Shown: in pieces, positions 48,361-62,150 of the stretch
Layout: each line of letters starts with the position of its first letter
Position numbering within the stretch: position 1 is the stretch's first letter
NCBI GenBank assembly: GCA_013398055.1
Contig: VZRS01007376.1
Location: forward strand, 591,365-655,364
DNA length: 64,000 nt
Origin: Ifrita kowaldi
Lineage: Eukaryota; Chordata; Aves; Passeriformes; Cinclosomatidae
Reading direction: 5' to 3'
Notes under the pieces: generated by a model
What the model saw: the letters and a program-made list of their open reading frames with translations, nothing else
The model's database searches: none
What the model was told of the DNA's origin: nothing
Translations under genes and position numbers: made by a program

Positions 48361-51300
48361 AATGACAGCCCCAGCCCATGCCGTGTGCATTACCTGAAGA
48401 ATACTCTGATGTTCTGTGAGCATCCTGTGCTGCAGGAAGCAAAACCAAGCTGAATTGTGCAAGATGGATATAAGTTTATTTGGTTTCGTTTGCCTAAGCT
48501 GAGTCATGCTGACTTACCTGGATGCATTTCAACAGGCAATGTTGCAATGATCCTTTTATTGGAAGGCTTCCTTTGGAACCAGTCAAGGTGATGTAAAGCA
48601 ACTTTGACCTGTGCTGGATCTAAAAGTCTGGATACAAAATGTGCAAACATCTTTGCAGAAAACTTTACTCCCAGATGCCCCAGCGGGGCTTCTGCCCCGA
48701 AATAGCGAACTCAGCTCCATACAGATGCAGATTACAGATGGGTTAAACTGCAGAACTGTGCTTATACTCCATAATCCTTATTGCGATAGAAGCATCTAGA
48801 AAATCAGGACAGTTAAACATCGCGTGGGATCAGGGCCTAGTTATTTATGCTTTCCCTTCCTTTATTGTCTGTGGCTGCCTATGACCTGTATTTCCATTTC
48901 TACAGAAAGCAATCAGGTGGGTTTATAGAAACCTGAGGCCACCACAAAGGAACTTACTTGAATCAGCCAAAAGCTGTGGAACAATTCATATTCTGAAAAA
49001 CTGCCTTGAGATTGGTGCCAGTACTCCATTAATAATAGTTTGGGGATTCTGTGGTCCTAAAACCATGGGGATGCTGTAGCACTGTGGATAAGATGTATTT
49101 TTAATGCACTTTTTTGTTTTGATGCACAAATGTGTAAGAAAAAAAGAAGTTTTAACATACTTGGTTTAGCGTAAAGTGTTTCTCTGCATTAGGCTTGTGC
49201 TTTCTGATATTGGTGTTGGTTTTACATCCTTTAATAACTCTTCTGCTTTAAAAAGAAAGGCCAGAAATTTATTGAAAACTTGAAACTGCTCTTGACTTTT
49301 CATAAATTCTAGTAAATACATGTTTTAATTGACTATTCACTGAATATGGTTCGAGCTGTTGTCAGTTTCTTCAGTTCCTTGGAAGAATTTTTTTCCATGA
49401 ATTCAGCACTTTCTAAAAAATACTTTGTTCTGCACTATGATGTTTTCCTTTGAGCATGAAGGATAGCTTTACATAGCATTTTCCAACACCAGATCCAAAA
49501 GGGAGGACAGAGAAGAAGCTTGTAAGAAGACAGGTTTAGCAAAGCACTCAGGTTGTATCTTCCAAGGCAGTCTTCAGGAAATGAAGACCATGGAGCTGGA
49601 AACAAGTATGTGCCATGTTCACATGAGCTGTCTGGTGACAAAGATGAGTTCTGCACGTGTGGTGAATTCACGCTTTATGTCACTTTTCAAAGGTAGGTAT
49701 AAGTTTCTATTTTCTCTGAAATTTAATGTTGGGGTTTGATTCGCGAATGGTTGCTCTTTGCAAATGAGCAAAGGACAATGACATGCTGTGTTATATGTTT
49801 TGCTGGTCATTTTCTAAATCAACCAGAATCCTTCCGTTCAAATAAATTACACTTTTCGTCTCTGTTAATGGGGCATCTGCAGCATCTTTTTCTAAAAAGG
49901 AGCAGTGGCTGGAGCAGCTGATCATCCAGCCTTTCTGACACTCTGTTCATGGATGGATTTTGCATCACGTTACACCCTGCAGCTGGTATGTGCTATCAAA
50001 ACCAAGAAAGGCCAACCAATGTAGAGAAACCCATGAAGGCAGGAGACACAACTTTCCTATGGCAAGTTAATTCATTTTCACAAGAGATGAGAATAACTAT
50101 AGATCTCACCCATTCAGTGTTAATTGCAAAACTCATCTCTCTGACTTAACTTTGCCTCATTAATTTCTTCACACAGAGTTGCCAGGTACAACCACATCTA
50201 AGCACAAACACAAGTGAACAAAAACCTGCTAATCAAGCTACTTTTCTTACAGGCTAAAAAAAAGAAAAAAAATAATTTGAAGACACTGGCGTATTTTGAA
50301 AGAGATACTGTGCTGGCTGAGGCTAAGTAAACGCTGCAAGAAGTATATATAATTTTTTCAAAAAAAAATCTGCCAAACATACTCTCACCTCACTTTAGAA
50401 GAATAGATTCCATCACGGTTAACCCCAAAATGGTCACTTTTGTTTTCTACACTTAGAGGCCAATATTAAGAAATAAGGTAGACATCACTTCTTTCGAAAC
50501 CATGCCAGATGGCCTTAAATACTTTCCTAAAGCACTCAAAGACACATAGCTACCATTGATCTGGACAGGGCATGGATATCACCAGATAGAGTTCATTTCC
50601 CTTCAACTCAAATAATTTTTGTCCCAAAGAGGGTTGCAGGTCATGAACTGGTTATGCAAGGAAGCTGTGGGGAGAAATTTTGTTCCTGGTACTTGTGTGT
50701 TGCTGAGCGTAAAGGGAACTGAACGTCTCTGCAAGAGGAGAACATTTCCTGGGTGATTCACTTGAGTCAAACCCCCTCTGAACCACGCGAAAGATTGTGT
50801 GGAGCCACATGAGAAGATGCAAATTGATGGTGACCAGAGTGCATGCACGGAACCTGCTCATTTAAGCAGATGACACTGTTCTTTTTTGTTTTCCCAACAG
50901 TACAGTTGGTTTAACCCTGTATAGTCATATCACGAGCACCAAAATGTCCAAATCTTATCAATGATATCATTACAGAGCAGTCTGTGTGCATAACTGAGGT
51001 CTCTTCACTAATTTGTCTGAAAAATGTCTGCATCTGCTGTGCAAAGACTTGAGCACTTGACAGTCAAACCTCCGGCTTGATTCCACTCAGCTGAACCCAA
51101 AATTAGATCTTAGGAAAACACCATCCCTAAGACAATTAACCTCAATCCAGGCATTTCTAGTGAATGGGCATTAACTATCCTTTCACAGGATGTGAGGAAC
51201 CCACCGGCACAGTGTTTTATTGCCTGGGCCTGACCAAGAGAACTGTGTGGAAAGCAAAGACCAGCCCACAGCTGCCTCTCACTGCCTGGTTGGCCCAGCC

Positions 51301-52860
51301 TGCCATTCTCTTCATGCCCCAGGCTGGCAATGATGTCAGCCACTTTGTAAAGGGCTTATTTTGTGGGGTTTTAGCCCTAAAATTAGCCATAGCAGTGATT
51401 ATTATTAGATTCTTGCTCTAGGTTTAATGCCTTTCTTGAGCTGAACCACTTGTTGAATGACAAACACCAACTTGATAACCCTTCAATCATCTGAATTATC
51501 TTGCTTATTTTTATTTTGTCTTAGAGAAGGAACTCCATATCAAAGAATTTCTCTTTTACTGCTGTATCTTCTTCTGCCACCAAAGAAATAATAGGTTTTG
51601 TTTCTTTGATTTAATTTATCACACCCCATTTCCCTTTCTAGTCATAATTTCTAACTATTTCAGCCTACTGACTGAGATATTAAATTGAGTCAAGACAAAT
51701 ACACATAATCTGTTGATTTAAATAATATACACTCATCAACACTGTGGTTTCCATGTAAGAAGTTTACCCCTTGGAAAAAAATGCAGCATTCCTGCTACTG
51801 TGAATGGCAAACAGACATATGGGGGAGGATTTTTGTGTTTCAGTGGTAAGGCCCCTTTTAAATTAGTTTTTCTAAATTTATTTCTGCAGTAGTGCAACAC
51901 TGAAAGAAGAACTGTCAGAATGTGGCAAAGTAGGTAAAATAAATTTCGTGAGGATTAAAAAGACAGGAAGCCTTCAGCAATTTTCACCTCTAATGATGAG
52001 ACCCCTACAGCGCACCACAACTCAGGAGAAGGACATCAACATCCCCAGACCCTTCCCTGCCCATGTTGCCTGACTCTTGGTGTCTGCCAGAGGGCCAGGA
52101 CAACTGCTTGAAGCCCCATTCACAGAACTCAAAAATGCTCAAGGAGAATTTTTTAAAATGTTCAAAATTTAAAGAAACTGATTGTGATGCACAAATTCTG
52201 AGAAACAACAGCCCTAATAATTCTCCATTCAAAAACCTAAAAGTTTTAAAAATTGAAATCTTTTTAGCTTTGATTATCAGTCAACTAGTTTTTGAAGAAG
52301 GCTTTTTAATTTTTTTAACAAAATAGAGAGCTTTTGTAGGAAATGTGGACTTCAAACCAAGGATTTCCTGAATTGGTTAAAAAACCCCAAACCTAAGATT
52401 CTGAGAAATTAAAGGGTTTTTTTTTTCCTCTTCAGATAAAAATAATTTCCTGGCCACTCCCAGCCACTGCTGTAGGAAAATAATGTGAAATTGGAAGCAC
52501 TGTGCAGGTGACAGTTCACAGCCAGCAGATGTGTCTCCAGAAGAACATCCATGGCCCGTTGGGTGAAGTGCTGCCGGGGACTATTTACACCTGATCAGCC
52601 ACGAGATAAGATAACACGGCTGTGCTGGACAAAGTCTTGATGTTACATGTTCCTGCCGTGCTTTCCACAGTTTGTCATTAACCAGCTATTGCAAGATGTT
52701 TGTTAAGTACCTTCATCCTGTCTCCAGCTCAGCACTGTCTCTCTCCCCTAATAACCAGGCTAAATCAGCAGGAATAATTAGGGAATCAGACACTACTTAG
52801 TGTCAGCACAGGCAGCCAAATAACTTCTCTATCTCTTCCTATTCCATAAGGTCACCCCCC
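48361..52860. other. Unique non-coding sequence, no gene recognised
   Basis: Frames are at most 87 codons and unrecognised. GGGATCAGGGCCTAG near 48827 resembles the terminal words of ancient amniote repeats, but no body can be traced. I see nothing further to annotate. Confidence 0.5.
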
Positions 52861-55570
52861 CTTCTTGTGAAGCACAGGCTCTTCCTTAGAGGAAGGCACG
52901 GTATGCTAACTCAGAGTGATAAGAGTTTTAGATCGGGTGATTCTTGTATTTTGCAATTGGTTTCAGGCAACACAACATCCAAAATGTATTTTTTTTCTCC
53001 TCTTTCTAGCAAATTGTCACTCCTCCAGCACATACTGGCTCCCTTTTCCTGAAAACTCAAGGGAATGAAACACCCATGCCAATTCTACATGGTGTAAGTA
53101 GCTAGCCCCCTAAGGATCTCTTGAAAAGGCAAGCACTAGGATTGTTTTCTGAATACTTCCTTAGCTAAAATTACCACAATTCATGCTTGGGAATTCTCTA
53201 GAGACAGATGTACTGTCATGCTTGGATAGCAAAATAGAGATATCACACTCCACAGGAAATTAAAAAAAAGGAGTATTCAAAGTTTATCCCTGCCAAATAA
53301 TTTTAAAAGCTGATTTTTTGCATCAAAGTGCTTCCTAGAAAGATGCAATAACACGGCAAGAAGAACCCTGTGATGTGTGTGTGAGATGTGAGATCCTCAC
53401 TCAGAGTCTTAGGTTCTCATAACAACACGCGCACTAGACTTGAAGTACACATCTCTTAATATACTCTATTACCTCATTGTCATTTACTTGTTGGTAATGA
53501 ATGCGTGTGTTAACAGAACAGCATGCTGATGCATTTTTTCTGCCATTGTATGTAACATATTTTCTAATTCTTCTGCTCTATTCAGCATTTGACCCTAACG
53601 ATAGGGGATTATGGTATTAACTCTCTACACAGCACACATTCTTTACAGACTTTCACTAAATACTGTAAGCCTGCTGCAGAGCGGAATAAAAGTGAAAGCA
53701 TACCGTCTGGTCTTAAGCTGTGCACACAGAGGGTCGTGATCCAATTGGAAGGGAAGCAGAATTTTAAAAAGAAAGAGGTTTGACAAAATTTTAATCCTTG
53801 TCATTTTCATTTCTCTTACCCTGTGGATTTGGGTGATTTTATTTACACTGTCAGCTTGAGCCTAGGGATTGAAAATCAGGCTTTTATGGAGATTATTAAA
53901 AGTACATACAGTACACTAAAGGCTGGACCACTGCTATATGGTACTAAAAATATGAATGTGGATGCTCTATATTATACATTTAAGGAAATAAGTGCCATCC
54001 TCCCTGCAAGGCTGGACTTAGCAGTTAGGCTCATTGTCATTATGCCGAAATGCATGTTTTAACAAGGGTATTTACGAGTAGTTTCAGAGTGCTGAAGGTC
54101 TACAAGAATTGAGAGGTGCCTTCAGGTGCCTTTTCAAGGAACGAGGCAGCGGCATTTTAGGAGCAGCTGTGGCAGGTGTCCCTGTTGAAGGTGTACCTGG
54201 ACGCTGAAGAAGCTGCTCCCGGAAGAGCTGCTGCTCTCCCCTCTCTGCAGCCGGGGAAGGGCAGCCTGACATATAGCCCAGCCTAGGAGAAACCAGTGTC
54301 TCACCACGACTGGCTTTCTCCTGAAAGTCTTCTGCTGAGGTTGGCCTCGGTCCCAGCCTGCTGGAGAGCTCCTAAGCCAATGTCCAGGCAGGTAGGAGAT
54401 GATCTGGGTCAGAGATGCAGCATGGATGTGCAAGGCTGTGCTTCAAGGTGAGCTGAAGGCACACAACTGCCCACTGTGAGGATGCACCCTCTTCCAGATT
54501 TCCCAAGGAGCACCCATAGTTGGACCCGTGCGCACAGCTGCCCATGCTGGGACCAGGGCAGGATGACAGCAGGAGGAGCTGAGCCATGCCACCTTCCCAG
54601 CAGCCCAGACTATTTTCCCATGCAGTGTAGGCACAGATAATGTGTTATAGGAGCTGCTTCCATGCTCTTGGAGATTTTTGGCCCCTTGAGCAGAGTGCAT
54701 CTTACTCCCCTCATTCCGAATGCATGATTTTGATGTAGCAGCTAATATAGAGCTCCAAACAGGCATGGAAACGCAAGTAAATACTGTGAGGTTTCGGGGC
54801 CAAGCTACAGTAATCCATGAGCCCCCAAAGTGGCTAAATTTCTCAGTTTCCACCTGCCCTGTGGAAGTGCACACTGGGTCTGGCACTGGGGAAAGTTAAC
54901 CACACTCAGTAATCATGTGATCATTTCAGTGGGACAGGGACACAGCCCCAAGTCCTGCAAACACTTCCCACACTCCCCTTCACTCCTCAGTCATGGACAG
55001 TCGTGTTAAAATTGCAGGATTGAAGCCACAGTCACTCGTATTTCACACAGACCTTGTTAATAAGGTTATTAAAACAATCCTGCTTGAACTCTGGGAAATG
55101 GGAAGATAGCTTTTCCAGGATTTTTCTGCTTAGGGAATCAAATATGTTGTTTTTCCATCCAAGGAAACAGTTTGCTTGAAATCAAGATACGTGACTCTCC
55201 CTGTCCTTACAGCTCCGTAACCTTGGCTATCTGAGGCATGTAAAATAGGGGTTTATTGTGCTAAGGAATGAAATGGGCAGAGGCGCTTGCACAACTTGGC
55301 CATCTCACAATTGAAAATGGAGTTAAGCTGGCTCCACCTAACCAGAGTGCCAGCAGCACAGCATTTGTGAGATGTGCTGCTTCCATACCTCCCTCAGCCA
55401 ATTTCCAGCACTCTTAGAGTGCCTCCTGATAACAGGGCCAGAAACAAAGCCCACAGAGGACAATAGGGATCTGTCCTTCAATGTAAGCGGCAGGTGGATC
55501 AGGCCCATTCGGAAAATTTTGGCTGCTGCTCTGAGTGGTTCTCAGTGTGCCAGGGTCCCACTAAGACATC
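52861..55570. other. Unique non-coding sequence, no gene recognised
   Basis: GC-richer DNA at 54084-54886 leaves four overlapping minus-strand frames open (62-147 codons) with no recognisable domains. The remainder is AT-rich. Confidence 0.5.
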
Positions 55571-55614
55571 CAAATTGGCATCTCATAAAAATCAAATTGG
55601 CATCTCATAAAAAT
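55571..55614. repeat. Exact 22-bp tandem duplication
   Basis: A 22-base unit beginning CAAATTGGCATCTC and ending ATAAAAAT occurs twice head to tail, at 55571-55592 and 55593-55614, with no mismatch. Perfect identity implies a recent slippage or duplication event, or an assembly artefact. Confidence 0.9.
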
Positions 55615-57799
55615 CCAGGCTAAAAATGACAGCCTTAGGTTGGAAGTCTGACTGGGGCCTCATCCTGCAGAGGAGTTCAATGCCCTCAGCTCCCACTGAA
55701 ATCACCATGAGCTGAGCAGGCTCAGCACTTCTCAGGATTGCCTGTGCTCTGCAGGATTGGACTTATTGTCCTTAATACTATCTCATTCTGGTTATTCCCT
55801 ATTGCCCAAGGATAATCCCAGGGCATTATTCCCATTATGCCACTTGCCATTCCCATTATAGTCTTTAACAATGTTTTAAACCTATCTTTCATTTTTAATT
55901 TCCTTAGCAAAATATCTGTATTTTAGTAGTATGCATTTATGTAGTCTTCGAAAAAATGTGCTTTTATTATACATATGGCATTATCATGTACTATTTTATG
56001 AGTCGGATGGATGAAAACAACTCTGAATAAAAGGGGAATCCATATGTCTAAATATTTTTAGCATGAACACTGTTACCTGTTGCCAGCCATAAAAGCATAA
56101 TTAAACAGCACGTATTAAAACAGTGCACCACAGGAATTCTTGCTGCTTACCTGTCTGTTTCATGCAAGGGGGGAATCTTTTAGTCTGGAAAGGAAGGAAG
56201 AAGCCATCACAACCATTTTATATCTTCAGCACGTGCAAGTTAGAAAGCAGAGTAACGGGATCTTGCAGGTCACTGTAGTTTCGATTTATCTTTCTCCTTG
56301 ATTAATTGCTAAGCTGCTGCCCAATGGTGGCTTCAGAATAATTCATCAGCAAGACATCTCCAGCAGCTCTGTGGTATTTTCTTGTGTCAGAGCCACCTGG
56401 TGCAGCATGTGTCTCTGCACGTGAGAGTTGTGTCAGAAGAAGAAGAGCTGCCCTCACTCCTGCCTGCCCATTTCCTAAATGCCCATTTTGTCCCCTCTTA
56501 AAGCACTGTCTCCTTAGGTGGTCAGGAGCTGGGAGTCCTCCTCCACCAAGCATTGCTTTAGGGCCAGTGGTGCTTTCCACCTGAACCCCAAGCAGTGTCT
56601 GACCTACATCACCCTCAGAAGTGTTCCCCTGAAACACAGCTGCTTCCCTTCCTCCCTGGCCCAGTTTAGGTCAGTACTCTTCTGATCTATAGCAGCCTAA
56701 TTTTGGAAAGCCCAGATGCCTGGCCCAGTGGAGGGCCAAGCCTAGTGTGAGGCAGTAGAGAGGCAGTGCTCAAGCCTGTTTTCCAGCCTGCTTTCTGCCT
56801 TCTGGCTCCGGAGGGGTTGCTGTGTGCATGATGCCTACAGGCCCCTACATATAACTTGAGGTCATGGAGGAACCCAGGGCATGAGGAGCTCCTGTGTGAC
56901 CAGGCTGGTTTTTTCAGTGATGGCTTAGTCATTGCCCAGTTTGACGCAGCATGAAAGACAAAACATTTCAGACTGAATTAAAATTGACATTTGGAAGCTC
57001 TTTAAAAAAAAAAAAAAGAAAGAAAAAGAGTAAGGAATGTAGGAAATAAGGATGGAAGGGGTCAGCTGGGCCAGCAAGCGCAGACTTTCACAGATGATTA
57101 GCCTGGAGAGTCCACAGGCATCCTGTCCAATGTGTCCCCACACACCACTGGCCCCAGGAGTCTGTAACAAACTTCACACTTCATCATAAAGCAGCTGCAA
57201 ATTTAATGAGCCTCAGGAAGCAAAAAGGCGAGATGCAATGCATTGTCAATAGCCCAAATCCTTGTAATAGAAAGGAAATGTTAGGTGAAATGTCCTGCAA
57301 ATCCTAAGAAATTAAGACAGACGAAGACAATCTCCTCTTCTGCAGCAGTTCCTGACAATCTGACCAACAGGATAATTCCTTCCTTACCTCAAATCTGCTG
57401 ATCACTTTAAACTCGGGTTTATGAGTGAGATACATGCAGAGATTAGGGGCTCTAGCCTACCTCCTGCTCTTTCATGGTGCAGAGGTGAAAAAGAGACCAG
57501 CCTAGAAGTCTAGCAATGCACAAACGAAAAGTAAAAATGACCCTTCCTGACCTCCACAGGCCGCTAACAAAAGTCCTGAAGCATGTGATTAATAGAATAA
57601 AGCAATGGTGCAAATAAACAACCAAGTCTCTTTTCAAACTCAGCTGCTGACACCTAAACATCAGATACCAACTGATCCACATCACAAGCCTCGTTTTCTG
57701 TCCCTAAGAATTCTGTGATACACTCGTTTTCATTAATGTACCCAAATGCAGCCCAAAACAATTAATTTCTCTGTCCCCAGTACCAGAATATAATTTCTT

Positions 57800-57814
57800 G
57801 GATGGATGGATGGA
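57800..57814. repeat. (GGAT)n short tandem repeat
   Basis: Three and a half copies of a GGAT unit are followed by GGAAAC. This is a short, probably polymorphic tetranucleotide repeat. Confidence 0.8.
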
Positions 57815-59190
57815 AACGTCTCTCTAAAAGTCCAGTCTGAATGCATTATTGATCAGCTTGCATCCACTTGATCCCATGCCAGTATTATTAGTTTTTCTTT
57901 GAAGTTTACTTCCCAAATTTCTTTGTGAAAACTCCTTTCCATCTTTGTTTTGCTACACTAAGCAATCAAAGAATGTTCAGCATTTCCTCATAAAATAAAG
58001 TAAAGGTTTAGTACAGATTACCTTGAAAAGTTTCAACAATTTAACATTGTCTTATAATTAATTTTTGGTCCATTATGAAATAAACATATTGGTTTGAAGC
58101 ATATACGGTTTTCTGATGGTTTTTAAATGCATTTTCCTCTCATGGCCACAAAGAAGACAGACTGGAAGCTTAAGAATTGATGGACATATTACTTTGCCCA
58201 GTTCCAAATAGAACTCAAAACTTACTGAAAAGGAATGGAATTAAAGAGAAAAAGGAAACAAAACCTTGGCAAAAAAGTAAAACATTTCAACCTGGATGCA
58301 CTGATAATTTTGAGTTTCAGAGTTCTGAATGAAGTATGTGGAAGATTACAGGAAAATTGAAGGAGGATTTTTTTTCAAAAATTTGGAGTATTTCTAAACC
58401 TCACATAAATATCATTCATTTCAATCTTCATAGCCCTATTTTTAAGTTCATGTTCCTTGAGTGTTTTTCCATTTTCATTTCAGAATTCAGAGGCCCCAGT
58501 TGCTGTCAACAAACAGAGTTGATTCAGATTTTAAGGGATACAACTGCTCATATTTTCTTGGTTTTTAAGCCCATATTCTCTGACTCTTCCTTTTCTCTTT
58601 CCATCTCCTCTCAGTTTAGGGCCTACATTCTCATAACCTACACTTCTTTCTATAGTCATCTCTATGCATAAAATCACTTCCAGAGTTTCCCAGTGTTTTT
58701 TGCTTCTATTCAGGATCGTCTCAGCAGTAACAGGGAAACCGCCCTACTGCTCTTCCCTGTTCCCTGCTCCTTCCATCTGGTCACCACACGGCTCTTACAT
58801 CTCCAAGTGCTGCAACTTGAAGAATGGACTAAAACAAAATAATAACTCCATTACATGACATATCTCCTGCTCGTAAATTTCAAAGCCAGATGAGACCATT
58901 ATCACCTGCTCTGATCTCCAGCACAACACAGGACTTCCTGAGAGAGATTCTTCACTTTAGGATAGGAAACAGCAGCCCTGACTCATAGCTCTGGCCCAAT
59001 GTAATGATGGCTGTCTCCCAAGAAATAAAAAGAGCAATCCTGTTTCATGTACTGTTGCATGAGACTTTTGATTGCTCACTGCAGAAAACAAATGGACATA
59101 AATTTCAGGATAAGAAATTCCAGACATATTCTCATTGCTCTTAAAAGTTTGTTTTATACCAACATTAAAAAAAAAAGACATTATGGAGAA

Positions 59191-59212
59191 AATTATTATT
59201 GTTATTATTATT
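59191..59212. repeat. (TTA)n short tandem repeat
   Basis: ATTATTATTGTTATTATTAT is an imperfect trinucleotide repeat with one G interruption. Confidence 0.8.
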
Positions 59213-59599
59213 GCCCAAATTGCATGCTTAAAATAGCACATTTTGTCTTTAACTCTCAGATTTGATACCACGAGCATATATATTTAATCTCAACCTCATA
59301 AAATCATAGCCACTGACATTTGTCCTCTCACAACAGTGCAGCACTGGATGTTTCCTTGGAGGGGAGAAGTGACTGCTCTGTTGTTGAAAATGTCACATTC
59401 AGGGTGCAATGCAATATTCAGTAGAAGGTTAAATGTAACTCCTACTTCACCACTTCTCCCAACAACTGCCTTTGGGAATTCTTCCACCAGCCTCAAATGG
59501 ACAATATCAGAAGTAGAAATTACCACCTACTGTGCATAGAAAACTGCACCCTGGTGTAAGCTACTTGTCAGAAACTTGTCGTTCAAGTACCAGCCTGCC

Positions 59600-59960
59600 G
59601 TGTCTCAGCTTTACCTACAGTGCTTTTTTACCACTGTGGGGGCAGAGAACACGTTTTTCCCAGACCACGTCCTTTTCTCTTGCCTGCTCGCGGGTTCCCG
59701 AGGAGCTGCTCTGCCCCTCTGTGCCTGGGCATGAGCATCCCTGTATGTGTGCATAGTGCAGCTGGGGGAAGGAGCAGCTGGATCCACCAGCAGCCGTGCA
59801 GGCGTGCAAATCGAGCGAGTGTTTGGTCCGGAGGCCATTCCCAGCCCCGTCCTCCCAGCAGCAGTTGTCTTGCTCCTGGTGGAGAGAGTGCATATGCTCT
59901 GCTCCACACGCCCTGTCCTGTGATTTTATTGCCCCAATTCACTCTATCATGGTGAGTACA
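59600..59960. other. GC-richer patch with retained CpGs
   Basis: CpGs recur at GCTCGCGGGTTCCCGAGG (about 59686-59703), GCAGCCGTGCAGGCG (about 59791) and ATCGAGCGAG then GTCCGG (about 59810-59830). Six frames of 67-113 codons are open on both strands over the same bases, so coding use is not supported. It may be a weak CpG-type regulatory segment or part of an old repeat. Confidence 0.35.
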
Positions 59961-61640
59961 GGTCCTCAAATTGTCATTTCTTTCCTCCTTTTTGTTGTAT
60001 AGGGTTCACAAAAATGTTCAGAAAAATCAAGTATCTGTACTGCTTTAAATCTCTACCTAAGAGCATATAATCTATTAACCAGAAGAGGGAAGAGCTCTGA
60101 GCTAGCCAATGACTGAAAGAGTGCAGGGATCATCCTAGAGAAATATAAGGTACTCTCCAGGTGTTCATGGAGAAACAGAATATGCAAAATATGGGAGAGC
60201 CTTGTACCAAGGAGCCAGGGAACATGCAAATGAACAGCCCTGTGAGGTTTCAGACAATAACAAGTCCATCGTATGTGGGGGGCATTCTCCAGTACTTGCA
60301 CACACTGAGATTATTAATCTTGCCACAGTACAATGTACACTTCTGCTGAAAATAAATTGACACTGATGGGACTAACTTTTGCCTTGCTTTGCCACCCAGA
60401 AAATTGTTGGACAAAGACCTCTCCTTCACTGCTTCAGACAGACTGACAATCCTGTGAGGTACAGGTGAAGAGCGCCTGTCTATCCCTGGGCAGCACTAGT
60501 ATTCTTCAGGAGCCTGGTTTCAGCATTGGCTAATTATTTCTGAACATCAGGGCATGCAGGGTGGTTCCCATCCAACTGGACTAGAGCCCCTGCAGCTGCC
60601 TTGTCATGCTGAAGAGCCGGGCTCCTCCAAGAGCATGGACTGGATGAGGCTGGGGTTTCAGGTCCACATTCCTATTTCCTTTCCTAGCAAGCCCAGCAGA
60701 AACAACCCCAGCAGACTTTGGTGCCTTCCCTCTCTGGAGAGGGGGCATTCTGACCTGGAAACCTGTGCTCACCATCACTGGCAATTCATCTCGCTTTCTC
60801 CCTAAGCTGTGTTTTCAGGTTAAGTGTCCTGACTCCAGCCCCAGTCAGTCACAGCCTCTATCTCCCTTCATGTGTGAATGTGCATAACCTGAGATTCTTT
60901 TGCAGATCTCCTTGCTCAGGCCCAATCTCTGCTCTGCAAGTTGGCATGACGGCAGAATACCAAGTAGGAGGTTTTGGCTTGTGTGTAGAATTTGGAGAGC
61001 GGTTTTGTAGTAAGTTGCTATACTTTTTGGCTTGCAAGCCCTGGGAGCATATGGCCCATTGCTTGCAAAACGCTGATATTTTAAAATTGGGGGAGGAATA
61101 GAGCATGGCACATTTATTTTACTTCTTCAGTGCCACTATTTTTGCCAAAACCTTCCCTGCCACACCATCCTGGATCATGCTGTTCTATCCATCTTTAAAG
61201 TGAAACCTCCACTAACTAAAAAGTTCATGTTGTAAGACAGACCTCAATAGGCCTGAGAAAAACAGTCTTCCTCTACTCAATGTCCAATATGAAATGCTGT
61301 CAACTCATTGCTAGAGTGAGTGAGCAGACAATGCAGCACTACTGCTACTCATGCTTGAACTCTTTGCAGCTGGCCTTGCTCATACTTTCAGCAAACATCT
61401 TTTCCAAGCAATCAAAACTTTATGGACTGTTATTTCCTTCCTCTTGACTTCCCAAGAGCTAACACCAGCACACTCGAGACACTGCAGACTTATCATTTCC
61501 ACCTTGAACTAGTGGCTGACCTGAAGAGAGGGATGCCAGAAATGAAACAGAGTTCCTAAGTACAGACAGAAAACCAGTGCTAATCCAAGCACAGCTCAGC
61601 TAAACCACTGCAGTAGCTGTCAAAATACATCTGAATTTTT
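59961..61640. other. Unique non-coding sequence, no gene recognised
   Basis: Frames are at most 88 codons and overlap on both strands. No RNA gene or repeat family is recognised up to the LINE remnant. Confidence 0.5.
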
Positions 61641-61641
61641 T

Positions 61642-62150
61642 TTGTACATCTTCCCCAAGCCAATTAATAATGTTGAAAAAGTTTTGGAAAAAGGTAATAG
61701 ACCAGCAGATAAAGGTGACCTGGAAAATATTAATTTACTTGAATTTGAAAATGTTTTTGGTAAGGTCCCTCATAAAATACTGATAAGGGAAATACATAAT
61801 CACAGGGCTATGGATGAGGTAATTTTTACGGGTCAAAATAAAGATCTTCCTCTGAGAACGGAAAGAGGTTAATGGTAGGGTACCATTATCCTCTGTGTTG
61901 GGACCAATTTTATTGACTATCCATGTGAATGGCTCAAAGAAGATAATGTAGAGGGTCTGGGGATACTTGGGTGATGCCATTGCAATTTTCTGGACCCGAC
62001 TCGGCGATCTGACCGTGTGTAAAAGATACTCGCATAACCCCATCAGTGCTTGCAGGGATTGACTTTGATTAATAATAATTATGAGAGAGTGTGAAGAACT
62101 CCAGGTATACTGCTCGTAAATTGGGAAGTATGATGGCAAGTTAGCTGAGT
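61642..62150 (+). pseudogene. Decayed CR1/L3-like LINE reverse-transcriptase fragment
   Basis: Two blocks in the order expected for a non-LTR reverse transcriptase are visible on the plus strand. At about 61738-61800 the frame opened at 61642 reads FENVFGKVPHKILIREI, corresponding to the family's DF-KAFD-VPH-ILI-KL segment. At about 61892-61933, one frame over, it reads SVLGPILLTIHVN, corresponding to SVLGPILFNIFIND, just before the catalytic FADD box. The FADD box itself is not recognisable. A KLG-like trace (TAAATTGGGAAG) follows near 62117. The intervening shift and the stop at 61870-61872 show the copy is dead. Assignment to the CR1/L3 group follows from block wording; exact family and ends are uncertain. 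Confidence 0.65.

Larger units (their letters stand above)
55615..59590. other. Unique non-coding sequence with small simple repeats
   Basis: It contains a 14-A run (57004-57017), a GGAT tetranucleotide repeat (57800-57814) and a TTA-type triplet repeat (59191-59212). Frames reach 111 codons (56302-56637 minus; 58336-58671 plus) without family resemblance. The stretch 55900-56140 is AT-rich and repeat-poor. Confidence 0.5.

Noticed and set aside
48820..48845. GGGATCAGGGCCTAG words here and a similar GGGATCAGGCCCGG near 644-657 as repeat copies
   Set aside because: The similarity is limited to about 14 bases, with no traceable body on either side. That is too short to call a repeat.
54443..54886. 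Minus-strand open frame of 147 codons
   Set aside because: It lies in a GC-richer patch where several minus-strand frames in different registers are open; they cannot all be real, and none resembles a protein family.
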